From CAZAFL01 sp964484465 (GTDB lineage Bacteria; Bacteroidota; Ignavibacteria; UBA10030; SZUA-254), in assembly GCA_964484465.1 (NCBI GenBank), contig CAZAFL010000016.1, positions 5,121 through 69,120 of the forward strand: 64,000 nucleotides of DNA. The letters are read 5' to 3'. Under the pieces are notes generated by a model. It ran no database searches. It was not told the origin of the DNA and saw only the letters and a program-made list of their open reading frames with translations. Below, piece after piece: positions 45,503 to 54,224 of the stretch. Within the stretch, counting starts at the first letter, position 1. Each line of letters begins with the position of its first letter. The position numbers and the translations under genes are program-made.

Positions 45503-46150
45503 TTATTTCAGAAACACCATTTTTCTGCCTCGCTCGAAGCGTCCGGCCGAAATTCTGTAAATATAAACTCCGGTGCTCATGTATGCTGCATTGAAGTGCA
45601 CAGTATGAGTACCGGCGTCAATGTGCTGGTTATCGATCAATGTTGCAATTTCATCGCCGTCGATGCCGTACACCTTCAGCGTGACCGTTGAACCCGTCGC
45701 TAATTTGAACATAATATCAGTAGAAGGATTAAAGGGATTCGGATAATTCTGCAGCAGGTCAAATTTCGGGGGTACGTTGTTACCTTCGTCAACAGATGTC
45801 GCCGTCGTCGTGTCGACAGTGATGATTCCTTTCATCCCAAAAGATGAATGAGGCTGGCAAACATAATAATGCGTTCCTCCATGTGAGAATACAACCGTCC
45901 CTCCCCCAAATCCTACGGAGAAGCCTCCGGAAAGCGGCGTAAATCCATTTGCCTGCCATGTCGCCTGGCTTACTTCAACAGCATTATGAATAGATTCAAG
46001 AACGAACCTGCCTGTATCACCGACTGTAACCGAAAGATTACTCGGTGCAAATCCAAAACCCGAAGTGTTAATTGTGTGAACTGCTCCAGCGGCAAGAGAA
46101 CCGACGAGAGCTGTTATGAGAACAAACAAGAACAATCGTTGCAGTATCAT
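45503..46150 (-). CDS. Secreted cupredoxin with T9SS sorting domain
   Basis: The 215-residue protein has a signal peptide, one plastocyanin-like domain (about 23-115; HNAVEVSQATW and YYVCQPHSSFGMKG supply the His, Cys, His and Met copper ligands) and a T9SS type A sorting domain (LLQNYPNPFNPSTDI...GVYIYRISAG). Its cupredoxin domain is very similar to both domains of the adjacent 692-residue protein, so the group arose by duplication. It lies 76 bp upstream of that gene on the same strand. Confidence 0.9.
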   Translation of the reverse strand: MILQRLFLFVLITALVGSLAAGAVHTINTSGFGFAPSNLSVTVGDTGRFVLESIHNAVEVSQATWQANGFTPLSGGFSVGFGGGTVVFSHGGTHYYVCQPHSSFGMKGIITVDTTTATSVDEGNNVPPKFDLLQNYPNPFNPSTDIMFKLATGSTVTLKVYGIDGDEIATLIDNQHIDAGTHTVHFNAAYMSTGVYIYRISAGRFERGRKMVFLK

Positions 46151-46318
46151 ACACCCTTTCTTAAGTTTAATTTGAATAATGTTGGCTCAACATCACAGAA
46201 AAAAAATAAACCGATACAACGGCGATTACTAAGTTCTTATTCCCTCATAGTATAAAGGAATCGACCCGTGGTAACTACGAACCGCCCAATGAACAGCAGT
46301 ATAATGAATGCAAAAAGC

Positions 46319-46726
46319 CTATTGCACAATAATAGTACCCACCATACCCATGGCACGATGATATGTGCAGAAATACGAATACGTTCCAGTGGTGTTGAAC
46401 GTAAACGTCTTGCTACTGCCCGCGGGCATGTTTCCTGTATCCCAAACTCCTGCATCACTCGTTGCAGTGTGTGCAATGCCATCAGTATTCTTCCACGTTA
46501 CTGTTGTACCGCGTGAAACAGTCAATGTACTCGGACTAAATGCCATGCTGCTCATGGTGACGGTGTTCGGCGAAGGATTGCCGCCCGGATTTGGCGACGT
46601 CGGATAATTCGCCGACTGGTCCATACAACCCGCAATGGCAAACGCTACAAGACACGTTACTATCAGAGCAAATCTGCATCGATTCCTGGTACTAATACGT
46701 CTTTCAATTCCATGTGTTCTTAGCAT
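46319..46726 (-). CDS. Plastocyanin-like lipoprotein
   Basis: The product is about 135 residues from the ATG at 46726, which has GAGG nine bases upstream; ATG 46732 is also possible. The signal ends in a lipobox AFAIAGC, so it is probably a lipoprotein. A Pro/Asn-rich linker leads to a plastocyanin domain with the ligands HTATSD and YFCTYHRAMGM. It lacks the T9SS tail of its two neighbours, so it would stay in the periplasm or on the outer membrane's inner face and could exchange electrons with the surface-exposed relatives. Confidence 0.87.
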   Translation of the reverse strand: MLRTHGIERRISTRNRCRFALIVTCLVAFAIAGCMDQSANYPTSPNPGGNPSPNTVTMSSMAFSPSTLTVSRGTTVTWKNTDGIAHTATSDAGVWDTGNMPAGSSKTFTFNTTGTYSYFCTYHRAMGMVGTIIVQ

Positions 46727-47027
46727 AATCATAAACCTCACTAATTTTTACTTCAGCATTACATTACCACAATTGTCATACCAAACTGAAAAGCAACAAA
46801 ACAGAGTACTTTAAAAGAATCCTGAGGCTCATGTGTGCAATTAATGTCACTATTATCTGCTTCGATAGGAGATATTTGTAGCAGGAAATCCACATGCTTT
46901 GAGGTGTTGATGTGGATAAGAGAGGAAGGAACGGAGTAGAATGGTAGTTGAGTAGACGAGTGTTTAAGTAGTGGAGTATGTTAGTAAGTTAGTGTAGAGA
47001 ATGTGTGCTCCGCCGGTACTGACTGAG
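46727..47027. other. Intergenic region with purine-rich low-complexity tract
   Basis: No gene is visible. The part from about 46910 to 47000 is G/A/T-rich with loosely repeated GTAG and GTGGAGTA units, and could be a degenerate repeat. The promoter of the plastocyanin-like lipoprotein must lie near its right-hand end. No sigma-54 type -24/-12 pair with correct spacing was found, although the neighbouring regulator is a sigma-54 activator. Confidence 0.5.
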
Positions 47028-48440
47028 TTACTCGCGGTACAGTGAAGGGTCGATTGAATATTCTTCCAGCTTGCGATAGATTGTTCTTCGGTCAACGTCC
47101 ATCATTCGTGCAACCAGGTTGAGGTTACCTTTGCATTCTTTCAGCATCCGGACAAGATATTTTTGCTCTGCATCCCGCACAATGTTGTCGAGATAACGTT
47201 TGTACGAAAGTGTAGTGGTGGCAGGCTGGTCGAGCGATTCTGACCCGGCGACAGCCGTACCGGAATTAGGAAGTTCCAATGAAGTGATCGTCTGGCCCGA
47301 CGCTTTAATGATGGCACGTTTGATAAGGTTTTCCAGCTCACGGATATTTCCCCTCCACTGGTTATTCATCATATCATGGATAACTGTCGGCGCAAAACCG
47401 ATGACCGGCTGTCGCGAAAGAGACTGATATTTCTTAAGAAAATGTTCGGCAAGCAACGGAATATCATCGAGCCTCTCGCGCAGTGGCGGAAGTGTAATCG
47501 GAAACACATTCAGCCGGTACAGAAGGTCTTCCCTGAACTTTCCTTCGTTGACCATCGATTCGAGACTTCTGTTGGTTGCCGCTATGATGCGAACATCAGC
47601 GGTGAGGGAGACGTTGTTTCCAAGCCTCGAGAACAACTTTTCCTGCAGCACCCGAAGAAGTTTTGTCTGAAGCTCGAGTGGAAGGTCGCCAATCTCATCG
47701 AGAAAGACGGTGCCGCCCTGCGCTTCTTCAAATTTTCCGCGATGCTGACGTATGGCACCTGTGAACGCCCCTTTCTCATATCCAAAGAGTTCGCTCTCCA
47801 AAAGCGTTGCGGGTATTGCAGAACATTGAACGACAACAAGAGGCATATCCCGGCGTGGGCTATTGTAGTGAATTGATTTCGCAATCAGCTCCTTCCCTGT
47901 TCCTGTTTCACCAAGTACCAGCACGGTCACATCGGTTTCGGCGACTTGCTGAACAAGCTTAAACACCTGTTTCATTTTCTCGTTCGTGCTGATGATGTTC
48001 GAAAAATTCGCTTCCCCTTCGACAAGGTTTCGAAGACGGGCAAGCTCTTTTGAAACTCTTCGTTCATCGACAGCGCGCTTTATTTTTATGACGAGCTCGT
48101 CATTGTTGCACGGTTTCGTGATGTAATCATACGCACCGTGACGCATCGCTTCGACTGCAGTCTGCACAGAACCGAAACCAGTGACCATTATCACCGTCAC
48201 ATCCGGCACCGTTTTTTTGATGTGCTGAAGCAGCTCCACACCATTCATCCCTTCCATCACAAGGTCTGAAAGAACGAGGTCAAATGCTTCTTCAGTCAGA
48301 AGATGCCTTGCCTCTTCACTCCCTTTTGCGGTCCGGACTGTATATCCTTCATCCTTAAGCAACGCATTAGTGGCAAGACGGAATGCTTTATCGTCATCGA
48401 CAATAAGAATATGAATATCCGAATTTCCCTGAGGTTTCAT
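47028..48440 (-). CDS. Sigma-54-dependent response regulator (NtrC family)
   Basis: The product is 470 residues from the ATG at 48440, eight bases after the kinase stop. A GTG start at 48494 would overlap the kinase and adds residues not typical of REC domains. The receiver domain has the acceptor D59 (LVLSDLVMEG). The AAA+ domain has Walker A GETGTGKE (177-184), the sigma-54 contact loop GAFTGA (224-229) and the sensor motif RLNVFPI. The C-terminal Fis-type helix-turn-helix reads LVARMMDVDRRTIYRKLEEY. It should activate sigma-54 promoters when phosphorylated by the kinase encoded just upstream. Targets are unknown. Confidence 0.94.
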   Translation of the reverse strand: MKPQGNSDIHILIVDDDKAFRLATNALLKDEGYTVRTAKGSEEARHLLTEEAFDLVLSDLVMEGMNGVELLQHIKKTVPDVTVIMVTGFGSVQTAVEAMRHGAYDYITKPCNNDELVIKIKRAVDERRVSKELARLRNLVEGEANFSNIISTNEKMKQVFKLVQQVAETDVTVLVLGETGTGKELIAKSIHYNSPRRDMPLVVVQCSAIPATLLESELFGYEKGAFTGAIRQHRGKFEEAQGGTVFLDEIGDLPLELQTKLLRVLQEKLFSRLGNNVSLTADVRIIAATNRSLESMVNEGKFREDLLYRLNVFPITLPPLRERLDDIPLLAEHFLKKYQSLSRQPVIGFAPTVIHDMMNNQWRGNIRELENLIKRAIIKASGQTITSLELPNSGTAVAGSESLDQPATTTLSYKRYLDNIVRDAEQKYLVRMLKECKGNLNLVARMMDVDRRTIYRKLEEYSIDPSLYRE

Positions 48441-48447
48441 ATTGAAG

Positions 48448-50265
48448 TTATGAATGATAGATGGGGAATGATAGCGTGAATGTCGTTCCTTCACCTATTT
48501 TACTTTTCACGGAAATTGTTCCGTCGTGCTGTTTGACAATGCCATATGTGACCGACAATCCTAATCCAACGCCGCTCACTGTATTTTTCGTGGTGAAGAA
48601 TGCATCGAAAATGCGGTCGATATGGTCCTTCGGGATGCCGACGCCGTTATCCGACACTTCCACAACAATATGTTCATTCTCACGCGTCGATGCGATCGTA
48701 ATTATCCCGCCATCGGGAAGCGCGTCGTGAGCGTTTACAATCAGATTCAAAAAAACCTGTTTCAGTTTGTCGGCAGAACCCAAAATCGGCGGCAAGGAAC
48801 TCATTGCGTTCAACCGCACTTCGATCCTGTCTTCCTTCAGCGTTGCTTTAGACGATGTTACAACTTCCTGAATAATATCCTCCAGTGAGACGGGTTCGCG
48901 CTTCAGCTCAACCATTGAAGTGCGGTACACATCGAGCATCTGGCGGGTGAGTTTCGCAAGCCGCTCCACTTCTTCGCCCGCGACATCAAGTAAATCCCGG
49001 TCAGGTGATACCGCGCTCATCCGGCGCAATACAGTCTGTAGACAGCTTTGAATATTATGGATGGGATTATTGATCTCATGGGCAAGTTGGGCAGTAAGTT
49101 TTCCCGTCGCGGCAAGACGTTCCGATTTCACAAGCTCCATCTGGGTATCCTTTAAGCGCTGGAGTGTCGCTTCGAGTTCCGCGTTCCGTTCTCCGAGCTG
49201 GGAAATTTTCTCCTTGAGGGAATTGCTCATCTCTTCAAACTTCTGTGCGAGGTATTTCAGTTCACCCCCTCCTCCGACAACGATGCGGTGCTCGTAATTT
49301 CCCCGGCTTATCTCCGTCGTCCCGTTCACGAGTGCTGCAATCGGCCTCGTGATTCCCTGAGAAATGAGAAACCCGATTCCGGCAGTAACGATAAGTACAA
49401 TCACCGAGAGGATTTCGAACGTACGCAGAACCGGTGCAAGGACGGCCTGCACTTCCGCTTCAATCGGTTTCATGAGAAGAAAACCGGCTGCGTGCGCCAC
49501 ATTGACGTCACCGTGGTCGAGGCGACACCATGTCGCGGCAAATTTATTCTGAGGAGTGTGAATTGTGAAGACTGAAGCACTACCGCGAAACAGCAGCGTC
49601 TTCAAACTGATTAATGGGGACCGCAACCACCCGCTGAGATCATGTTCTGAATTTGCGTCGAGGGTCGACGATACAGCAATTGAATCAACGGCAAGAAGAG
49701 TTTCACTGTTCGTCATCGCGCGGATCGACTGAATATCATTCTGACGGATCCTGAAACCCATCGTTAACGTTCCGACAACATCCGGACCAATCGATAACGG
49801 AACCGTCGCGATACGATAGACACCATTCAAACTGCTCCAGACATCCGTTGATGACTCCTTGCGCATTGCGTTGGTGATTGAGGGAAGAAGAGTAAAGTCA
49901 ATGGATATGCGGCGTCCATCGACAAGAGTTACGAGCGGACTTCCGTGAGCGTTGGAAAGAATAAACACATCACTTTTCATGCTCTGGTTGAGCTCCTGAC
50001 ACATCTGGTCCGCGGTATTCCTATCGCCGATTTCGACGACCGCCTTCAGCCGTGGTGTTTCTGCGACTATTTGACACGACCTCAGGATTTCGTTCGCGCG
50101 CAGGACCTCGAATTCATTCACAGCGGAGAAATTGCTCTTGAGATCCTCATAAAATCGTGATTCGACCTGCTCCCGCACGGAGTATGTCAGGACAAAATAG
50201 GTAATCACGAGCAAGACCAGCACGACCCCCCAGATTGCAAGTAATATCTTGGTACGAAACTTCAT
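48448..50265 (-). CDS. Sensor histidine kinase (double-Cache-like sensor, HAMP, HisKA, HATPase)
   Basis: The 605-residue protein has a membrane helix at about 8-28 and a second at about 288-310. The 260-residue extracytoplasmic part between them looks like a Cache sensor. HAMP and a coiled coil follow. The H-box LAHEINNPIHN puts the phospho-histidine at 396, followed by NLIVNAHDALPDGG (N-box), DNGVGIP (G1) and GVGLGLSVTYGIV (G2). The AHEINNP form is typical of NtrB-class kinases that pair with sigma-54 regulators, as here. It is encoded 22 bp after an outer-membrane protein in the same operon, so an envelope-borne ligand is plausible. Confidence 0.94.
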   Translation of the reverse strand: MKFRTKILLAIWGVVLVLLVITYFVLTYSVREQVESRFYEDLKSNFSAVNEFEVLRANEILRSCQIVAETPRLKAVVEIGDRNTADQMCQELNQSMKSDVFILSNAHGSPLVTLVDGRRISIDFTLLPSITNAMRKESSTDVWSSLNGVYRIATVPLSIGPDVVGTLTMGFRIRQNDIQSIRAMTNSETLLAVDSIAVSSTLDANSEHDLSGWLRSPLISLKTLLFRGSASVFTIHTPQNKFAATWCRLDHGDVNVAHAAGFLLMKPIEAEVQAVLAPVLRTFEILSVIVLIVTAGIGFLISQGITRPIAALVNGTTEISRGNYEHRIVVGGGGELKYLAQKFEEMSNSLKEKISQLGERNAELEATLQRLKDTQMELVKSERLAATGKLTAQLAHEINNPIHNIQSCLQTVLRRMSAVSPDRDLLDVAGEEVERLAKLTRQMLDVYRTSMVELKREPVSLEDIIQEVVTSSKATLKEDRIEVRLNAMSSLPPILGSADKLKQVFLNLIVNAHDALPDGGIITIASTRENEHIVVEVSDNGVGIPKDHIDRIFDAFFTTKNTVSGVGLGLSVTYGIVKQHDGTISVKSKIGEGTTFTLSFPIYHS

Positions 50266-50287
50266 TTTTTACATGGCGAATTTCGTC

Positions 50288-51487
50288 CTAGAAACTAACG
50301 ACTGCTTGAATCGCCCCAAGCTGTTCGATAGGACCGGAAAGCAAGCTGATAATATTATTCCACCGGTACGCAAATTTCAGCTGAGACTCCCGCGTCAGGC
50401 GATAACCGGCGGCGACCTCAAACCTCACAACGTCGTGGTCCCATCTGCCATTATAATAATAGATGGTTGAGTAGCTTGGGTCCTGAACGTTTGCTTCTAC
50501 GGTGCCGAAAAATACTCCGCCCGCACGACCCGAAATTGTACATCGCGGAAACACTGTGTATGAACCTTCGAGCGAATAACCCCATGCAGTCAATCCATCT
50601 CCATAAAGCTGGTCGAATTTCCAGATATTGTAAATTGCCTCTCCGTAAAGCGCAAAATGACCAACACTGAATTCAACATCCCCTTCAAGGAGGTGCTGCC
50701 GAAAAACCGAATTACCGGAACCCGTATATGTCCCGGACGACTGGCTGACATTGACCTGACCATCCGAGTAGGACCCACCGATTGTCAGGCCAGTCATTGG
50801 CGTCAACGCGAGCCGGAAAATCACACCAAACCTGTCATTCGCATTGAGCCCCTGGTTTGCATAAACGCTTGTAACACTGACAGTCCCATTGATAATTGCA
50901 AACGCATAGTCGACAATTCCTTCACTTCCTGAAACTTTAAAGCCGAGGTCGTAGAGCCCGCGGTCGAGCAGGCGTACGCCATTGCCCGCAACTGTAAATC
51001 GGGTATCGAACGGCCATATCTGATAATCCGGATAACGCAATGAGGTATAATGTTCATGCATAAGAGGAAGATTGACAAACGGGTTTTTCATCGGGAAGCG
51101 GCGACTGCCAAGATTTCCGACTGGGAGTTCAATTTCGCCGGCTTCCAGAGAAAGATTCAATGGACTCACGTTTGAAATTTTAATAGAGAAGAGGTCGACA
51201 CGCAGCGCCTGATCCTGAAGAATACGGATGTTGCTTTGAAACGTGATATTCTCAGAAACCAGAGCATCCGTAAAAAGGTCGAGCCGCCAGTTAAACGTCG
51301 AACGACCACCGTTATAGATATACTGAGACTGCTGAGCATCCGATTTAATTATTGCGGTAGATGCCTGACCGCTGAAATTTAATTGCGCGTTTGAAGAGAA
51401 TGCCATGAGAAATGTTCCAAGCAGGATGCCGGCCATCCTGAGAGAACGGGACAATGTTCCCAACCTTATCATTTGAAAATCACTCAT
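50288..51487 (-). CDS. Putative outer-membrane beta-barrel protein
   Basis: The 399-residue protein has a signal peptide (cleavage after FSSNAQ). The rest consists of alternating amphipathic strands with many Tyr, Gly and Asn residues, ending AIQAVVSF with the C-terminal phenylalanine of barrel proteins. It resembles porin-like or DUF-type outer-membrane proteins, with no catalytic motifs. It follows the cupredoxin-like gene by 12 bp and precedes the histidine kinase by 22 bp, forming a four-gene operon (47028-52201). It could be the pore for the compound sensed by the kinase; this is inference. Confidence 0.75.
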   Translation of the reverse strand: MSDFQMIRLGTLSRSLRMAGILLGTFLMAFSSNAQLNFSGQASTAIIKSDAQQSQYIYNGGRSTFNWRLDLFTDALVSENITFQSNIRILQDQALRVDLFSIKISNVSPLNLSLEAGEIELPVGNLGSRRFPMKNPFVNLPLMHEHYTSLRYPDYQIWPFDTRFTVAGNGVRLLDRGLYDLGFKVSGSEGIVDYAFAIINGTVSVTSVYANQGLNANDRFGVIFRLALTPMTGLTIGGSYSDGQVNVSQSSGTYTGSGNSVFRQHLLEGDVEFSVGHFALYGEAIYNIWKFDQLYGDGLTAWGYSLEGSYTVFPRCTISGRAGGVFFGTVEANVQDPSYSTIYYYNGRWDHDVVRFEVAAGYRLTRESQLKFAYRWNNIISLLSGPIEQLGAIQAVVSF

Positions 51488-51499
51488 CTTTATTACCGG

Positions 51500-52201
51500 T
51501 TATTCCGAATATCCAAAATTAATTGTAGAAGTCTGATCCGCATGGACAGTGACAGTCATCGTCGACATCTTTTTTCTTCCATACCAGTAGCTTAAACGAT
51601 ACGTTCCTGCCGGAACATTTTTGATGATGTACGATCCATCCTCTTCGGGAACGGTAAAGTATGGATTCGAAAGCACAAGGATTGTCGCGTACATGTACGT
51701 ATGGATGTCACAATAGATTTTCGTCACACCTTCTTTGTCAAACGTGACCGACTTCGACCTCCCCTGTGGATAGCGCCCGAGGTCAAATTCTTTTGGCTGA
51801 GAGTAGGAGAAAACGTTATGGTAAAGATTATCATTATTCGGAAAATCGACCGTAGTTCCCACGATCACAGGAAGCACCAGCGGATGAAACATCATCTGAG
51901 ATTGAAGGAGTTTTGGGTTAACTTCCGGCACTGTATAAGTTGAGTCGTTGCTCATCGATTCGATATACACCACAGCTTTCTCGGCAAGCTTGTAAGGTTT
52001 GACAGCCTCTTCTGAGTTTGCGCCATGGCTCTGGTATCGCATGAGCATTCGTCCTCTCATAATTTCTTCCGTCAATTCGTCGGTTGCAGGGACGGCGACT
52101 TTCCCCCGAATGCTGCCCGTGAGCTGAGCTGATGAACTGCCGCCAAACAGCATCATGCCAAAAAGCATAATACACCCGACTGAAAAAGTATTTAATTTCA
52201 T
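51500..52201 (-). CDS. Exported cupredoxin-like protein with carboxypeptidase-regulatory-like end
   Basis: The 233-residue protein has a signal peptide (cleavage after SSSAQ). Its central cupredoxin-like domain has DNLYHNVFSYS and IYCDIHTYMYA, giving His, Cys, His and Met in copper-ligand order, although the Cys-to-Met spacing is shorter than in the plastocyanins at 43-47 kb. The last 60 residues (EEDGSYIIKNVPAGTYRLSYWYG) form a carboxypeptidase-regulatory-like beta sandwich. Similar two-part proteins accompany periplasmic respiratory or methylamine-type systems. It leads the operon that ends with a kinase and a sigma-54 regulator. Confidence 0.82.
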   Translation of the reverse strand: MKLNTFSVGCIMLFGMMLFGGSSSAQLTGSIRGKVAVPATDELTEEIMRGRMLMRYQSHGANSEEAVKPYKLAEKAVVYIESMSNDSTYTVPEVNPKLLQSQMMFHPLVLPVIVGTTVDFPNNDNLYHNVFSYSQPKEFDLGRYPQGRSKSVTFDKEGVTKIYCDIHTYMYATILVLSNPYFTVPEEDGSYIIKNVPAGTYRLSYWYGRKKMSTMTVTVHADQTSTINFGYSE

Positions 52202-52525
52202 TGGTAAGAGAGGATGACGAGAACCGTCGTTTTGACGTACTACTGATGGAATTTCATCGAATGTACGTTATTTGAGGGAAGAATCAAAATCTCCATAAAT
52301 AACCCCCCTCCAAAACTCCCAAAAAAAAGTTCCCTTAGCAAAGCGTCAATCGAAACATGACGATAAGAAACTCGTTATGCCTTGCGAGCTACCTACGGTC
52401 TTCGACTTCGCTCGTCCCGTGCCGACACCTCGGGACGGGATTCGCTACGCTCAGACTGACGGGTTGACAAGTTGGTCGGGAGTGCAGCTCCCGACCAACA
52501 ATGCAATCCATCTTGTAAATCCTGG
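52202..52525. other. Intergenic region with palindromic repeat elements
   Basis: No gene is visible in these 324 bp. The half nearest 52201 should hold the promoter of the four-gene operon. The half from 52380 to 52499 contains two hairpins: CGTCCCG/CGGGACG at 52413-52437 and the strong palindrome at 52471-52499 described separately. They are joined by GATTCGCTACGCTCAGACTG, which looks like a dispersed intergenic repeat. Confidence 0.6.
52471..52499. repeat. REP-like palindrome, copy 1
   Basis: GTTGGTCGGGAG and CTCCCGACCAAC form a perfect 12-bp stem around the loop TGCAG. The same stem core occurs at 53856-53880. This copy lies 26 bp beyond the stop of the TIGR03118 gene, so it could also help end that transcript, though no U-run follows. 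Confidence 0.8.
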
Positions 52526-53737
52526 TCAATCATGGCCATCATTTTCATCATCGCGCTCGGCACTGGCAGGAGCGATGCTCTTTAGATAACCGAACAAGCC
52601 GTCAGCTTCTTCATTGGGTCCTGCAGTGAAGAAGAGTCGTCGTTGAGCATTACCTTGATCTCCTTGATTGTTATCGTCTCCCTGCTGATCATCATTCTGT
52701 TGTACATCACCGGCTCCGAAGGCAAGTGCCCACAGCCCCGGGATAACTATCGGGTTCCCCTGTGAATCGGCAAGCTGTTCCACAAATTTCCCGTGCAGGT
52801 CGAATAGATTGATTCTGCCGTCGCCGAAATTTCCGACGATGATCGCATTCCTGGATTGTCCGAACCCGTCTTCGGGAACCTTCGCCAATCCCCATGGTGA
52901 ATTAAGCGTGCCCTGCGAAGCAAATCTTGAGATGAGCGTACCGTCGGTTTTAAAGATATCGACATATCCGTTTCCCGGACCGGATTCATCATCCTGGTTA
53001 TCGGGGCCTTTCTGTTTCGCATAGGTCACAAAAAGATTGCCTCCGATATTTGCAATATTGAACGGCGCGAAGCCCGCGGGAATATTCGGGTCGATGAATT
53101 TTTTCGCCGAATCGTATTGGAAGTGGTCGTCAAATGCATCGACAGTTCCACCTTTGAAGTTGGTCGCGTAGATGAAGCTCTTTCCGTCGGCCCATCCTTT
53201 GGTGATACCTTTGTAGACGGCTTCAAACGACGAGCGGTCTGCAACGACTTTCGCGCTATTGCCGGAAGCCCATGCCGAAATGATGCCATCTTCGCTCGCG
53301 AAAATGAACCTGCTCACTTCACCAGTTGACGGAATCACAAATCCGGTTGTGGAATTGAAAATAACGCCTGTCGGCGCACCGCCGGTTGAGCTGCTGCTTG
53401 TCGGGATTGTCACGGGCGGGCGGATTTCATTCCCATCCTTGTCGTAGATGACTGAAACGCTTCCGTGGTTCGATGAAATCCAGATTCTTCCGGTTGGGGT
53501 CATTGCGATACCCCAGGCGTTGAGCAGATTATTGTCGATTCTTGCCGGTGAAAAGCTCGAATTGTTGGCAACGAGGTTTACCTGTACCACCGATGGAACT
53601 CCTGAAGTTATAAGCTCAGATACTCCCCCTTTCTGGAGAGCGGTTACTGGAGGGTCGCTGACGCTATTTTTACAACCGCCGGCAATCAGCCCGGCAACGA
53701 GACATATCACCCCAACGCATTTCAATTTTGTAAACAT
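52526..53737 (-). CDS. TIGR03118-family lipoprotein (beta-propeller-like)
   Basis: The 403-residue protein has a lipoprotein signal (GLIAGGC, cysteine 22). Its body matches the TIGR03118 family as I recall it: VNLVANNSSFSPARIDNNLLNAWGIA near the N-terminus, then GGAPTGVIFN, FIYATNFKGGTVDAFD and LNSPWGLAKVPEDGFGQ. The repeats suggest an NHL/SMP30-like six-bladed propeller. An Asn/Gln/Asp-rich insertion (QQNDDQQGDDNNQGDQ, about 350-365) interrupts it. The start is supported by AAAGGGG upstream. Function unknown. The gene is bracketed by two matching palindromes. Confidence 0.85.
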   Translation of the reverse strand: MFTKLKCVGVICLVAGLIAGGCKNSVSDPPVTALQKGGVSELITSGVPSVVQVNLVANNSSFSPARIDNNLLNAWGIAMTPTGRIWISSNHGSVSVIYDKDGNEIRPPVTIPTSSSSTGGAPTGVIFNSTTGFVIPSTGEVSRFIFASEDGIISAWASGNSAKVVADRSSFEAVYKGITKGWADGKSFIYATNFKGGTVDAFDDHFQYDSAKKFIDPNIPAGFAPFNIANIGGNLFVTYAKQKGPDNQDDESGPGNGYVDIFKTDGTLISRFASQGTLNSPWGLAKVPEDGFGQSRNAIIVGNFGDGRINLFDLHGKFVEQLADSQGNPIVIPGLWALAFGAGDVQQNDDQQGDDNNQGDQGNAQRRLFFTAGPNEEADGLFGYLKSIAPASAERDDENDGHD

Positions 53738-53798
53738 AATTTTGCCCCTTTCATAATGTTAATTCACGCTGTCCCAAAGGGATCACTTCGGGATAATT

Positions 53799-53819
53799 CC
53801 TCTCTTTGAAAAAGAGAGG
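53799..53819. terminator. Short hairpin upstream of the TIGR03118 gene
   Basis: CCTCTCTTT and AAAGAGAGG pair perfectly across a GAA loop. It stands between two minus-strand genes, upstream of 53737. No clear U-run follows, so the terminator call is weak; it resembles the A-rich hairpin at 25737-25758 and may be the same class of intergenic element. Confidence 0.35.
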
Positions 53820-53855
53820 GATGTAATGACAACGTTGTTTATTCTGGTCCCAGGC

Positions 53856-53880
53856 TGGTCGGGAGTTTTACTCCCGACCA
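53856..53880. repeat. REP-like palindrome, copy 2
   Basis: TGGTCGGGAG and CTCCCGACCA form a 10-bp stem around the loop TTTTA. Stem sequence is identical to the core of copy 1 at 52471-52499, while the loop and flanks differ. This is the pattern expected for a dispersed palindromic element rather than a local duplication. Confidence 0.8.
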
Positions 53881-54224
53881 ACGTAGGGCATCGAAGGATG
53901 TACCGCAATGGATTATTGGTACGACCGTTACTACAGGGGTGCTCCCTAAACACTCCTGCAGGGGCCATTGGATACTATGACAAATGCTGTACCAAGAAAA
54001 AAATGACAATATTGGTTAATTATGGAAGAAAAGAGATTGGGGATGGTGCATTGGTGTCACAAGTGGATGAATAAGACGGAGAAGAATGTTGCATTAGGGC
54101 GACAAGGGTGCAAGAAGATATTGTGAATCTGCCGTTGTGTTCAAGCATCGTTATTTGTTAATTGGATATACACAATGCTTTTTTATGCCTTGAGGCAAAA
54201 CGTCAGGCAAAGGTAAGCAGCCCA

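Larger units (their letters stand above)
53738..54224. other. Intergenic region with hairpins, no gene
   Basis: These 487 bp hold the promoter side of the TIGR03118 gene, the hairpin at 53799-53819 and the second REP-like palindrome at 53856-53880. An 82-codon plus-strand frame runs through the palindromes and looks like non-coding sequence. The rest (53900-54224) shows no structure I can name. Confidence 0.55.

Noticed and set aside
46910..47000. CRISPR-like or tandem repeat array
   Set aside because: The GTAG/GTGGAGTA units are irregular in length and sequence with no spacers; it is low-complexity sequence only. No CRISPR array was seen elsewhere in the window.
46742..47027. Possible sigma-54 promoter near 46840 (minus strand, TGACAT...TTGCA)
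   Set aside because: The spacing between the -24-like and -12-like elements is about two bases too short for the GG-N10-GC rule.
53826..54074. Plus-strand 82-codon frame through the REP-like palindrome
   Set aside because: It reads across the palindrome and has no ribosome-binding site or recognisable pattern; judged non-coding.
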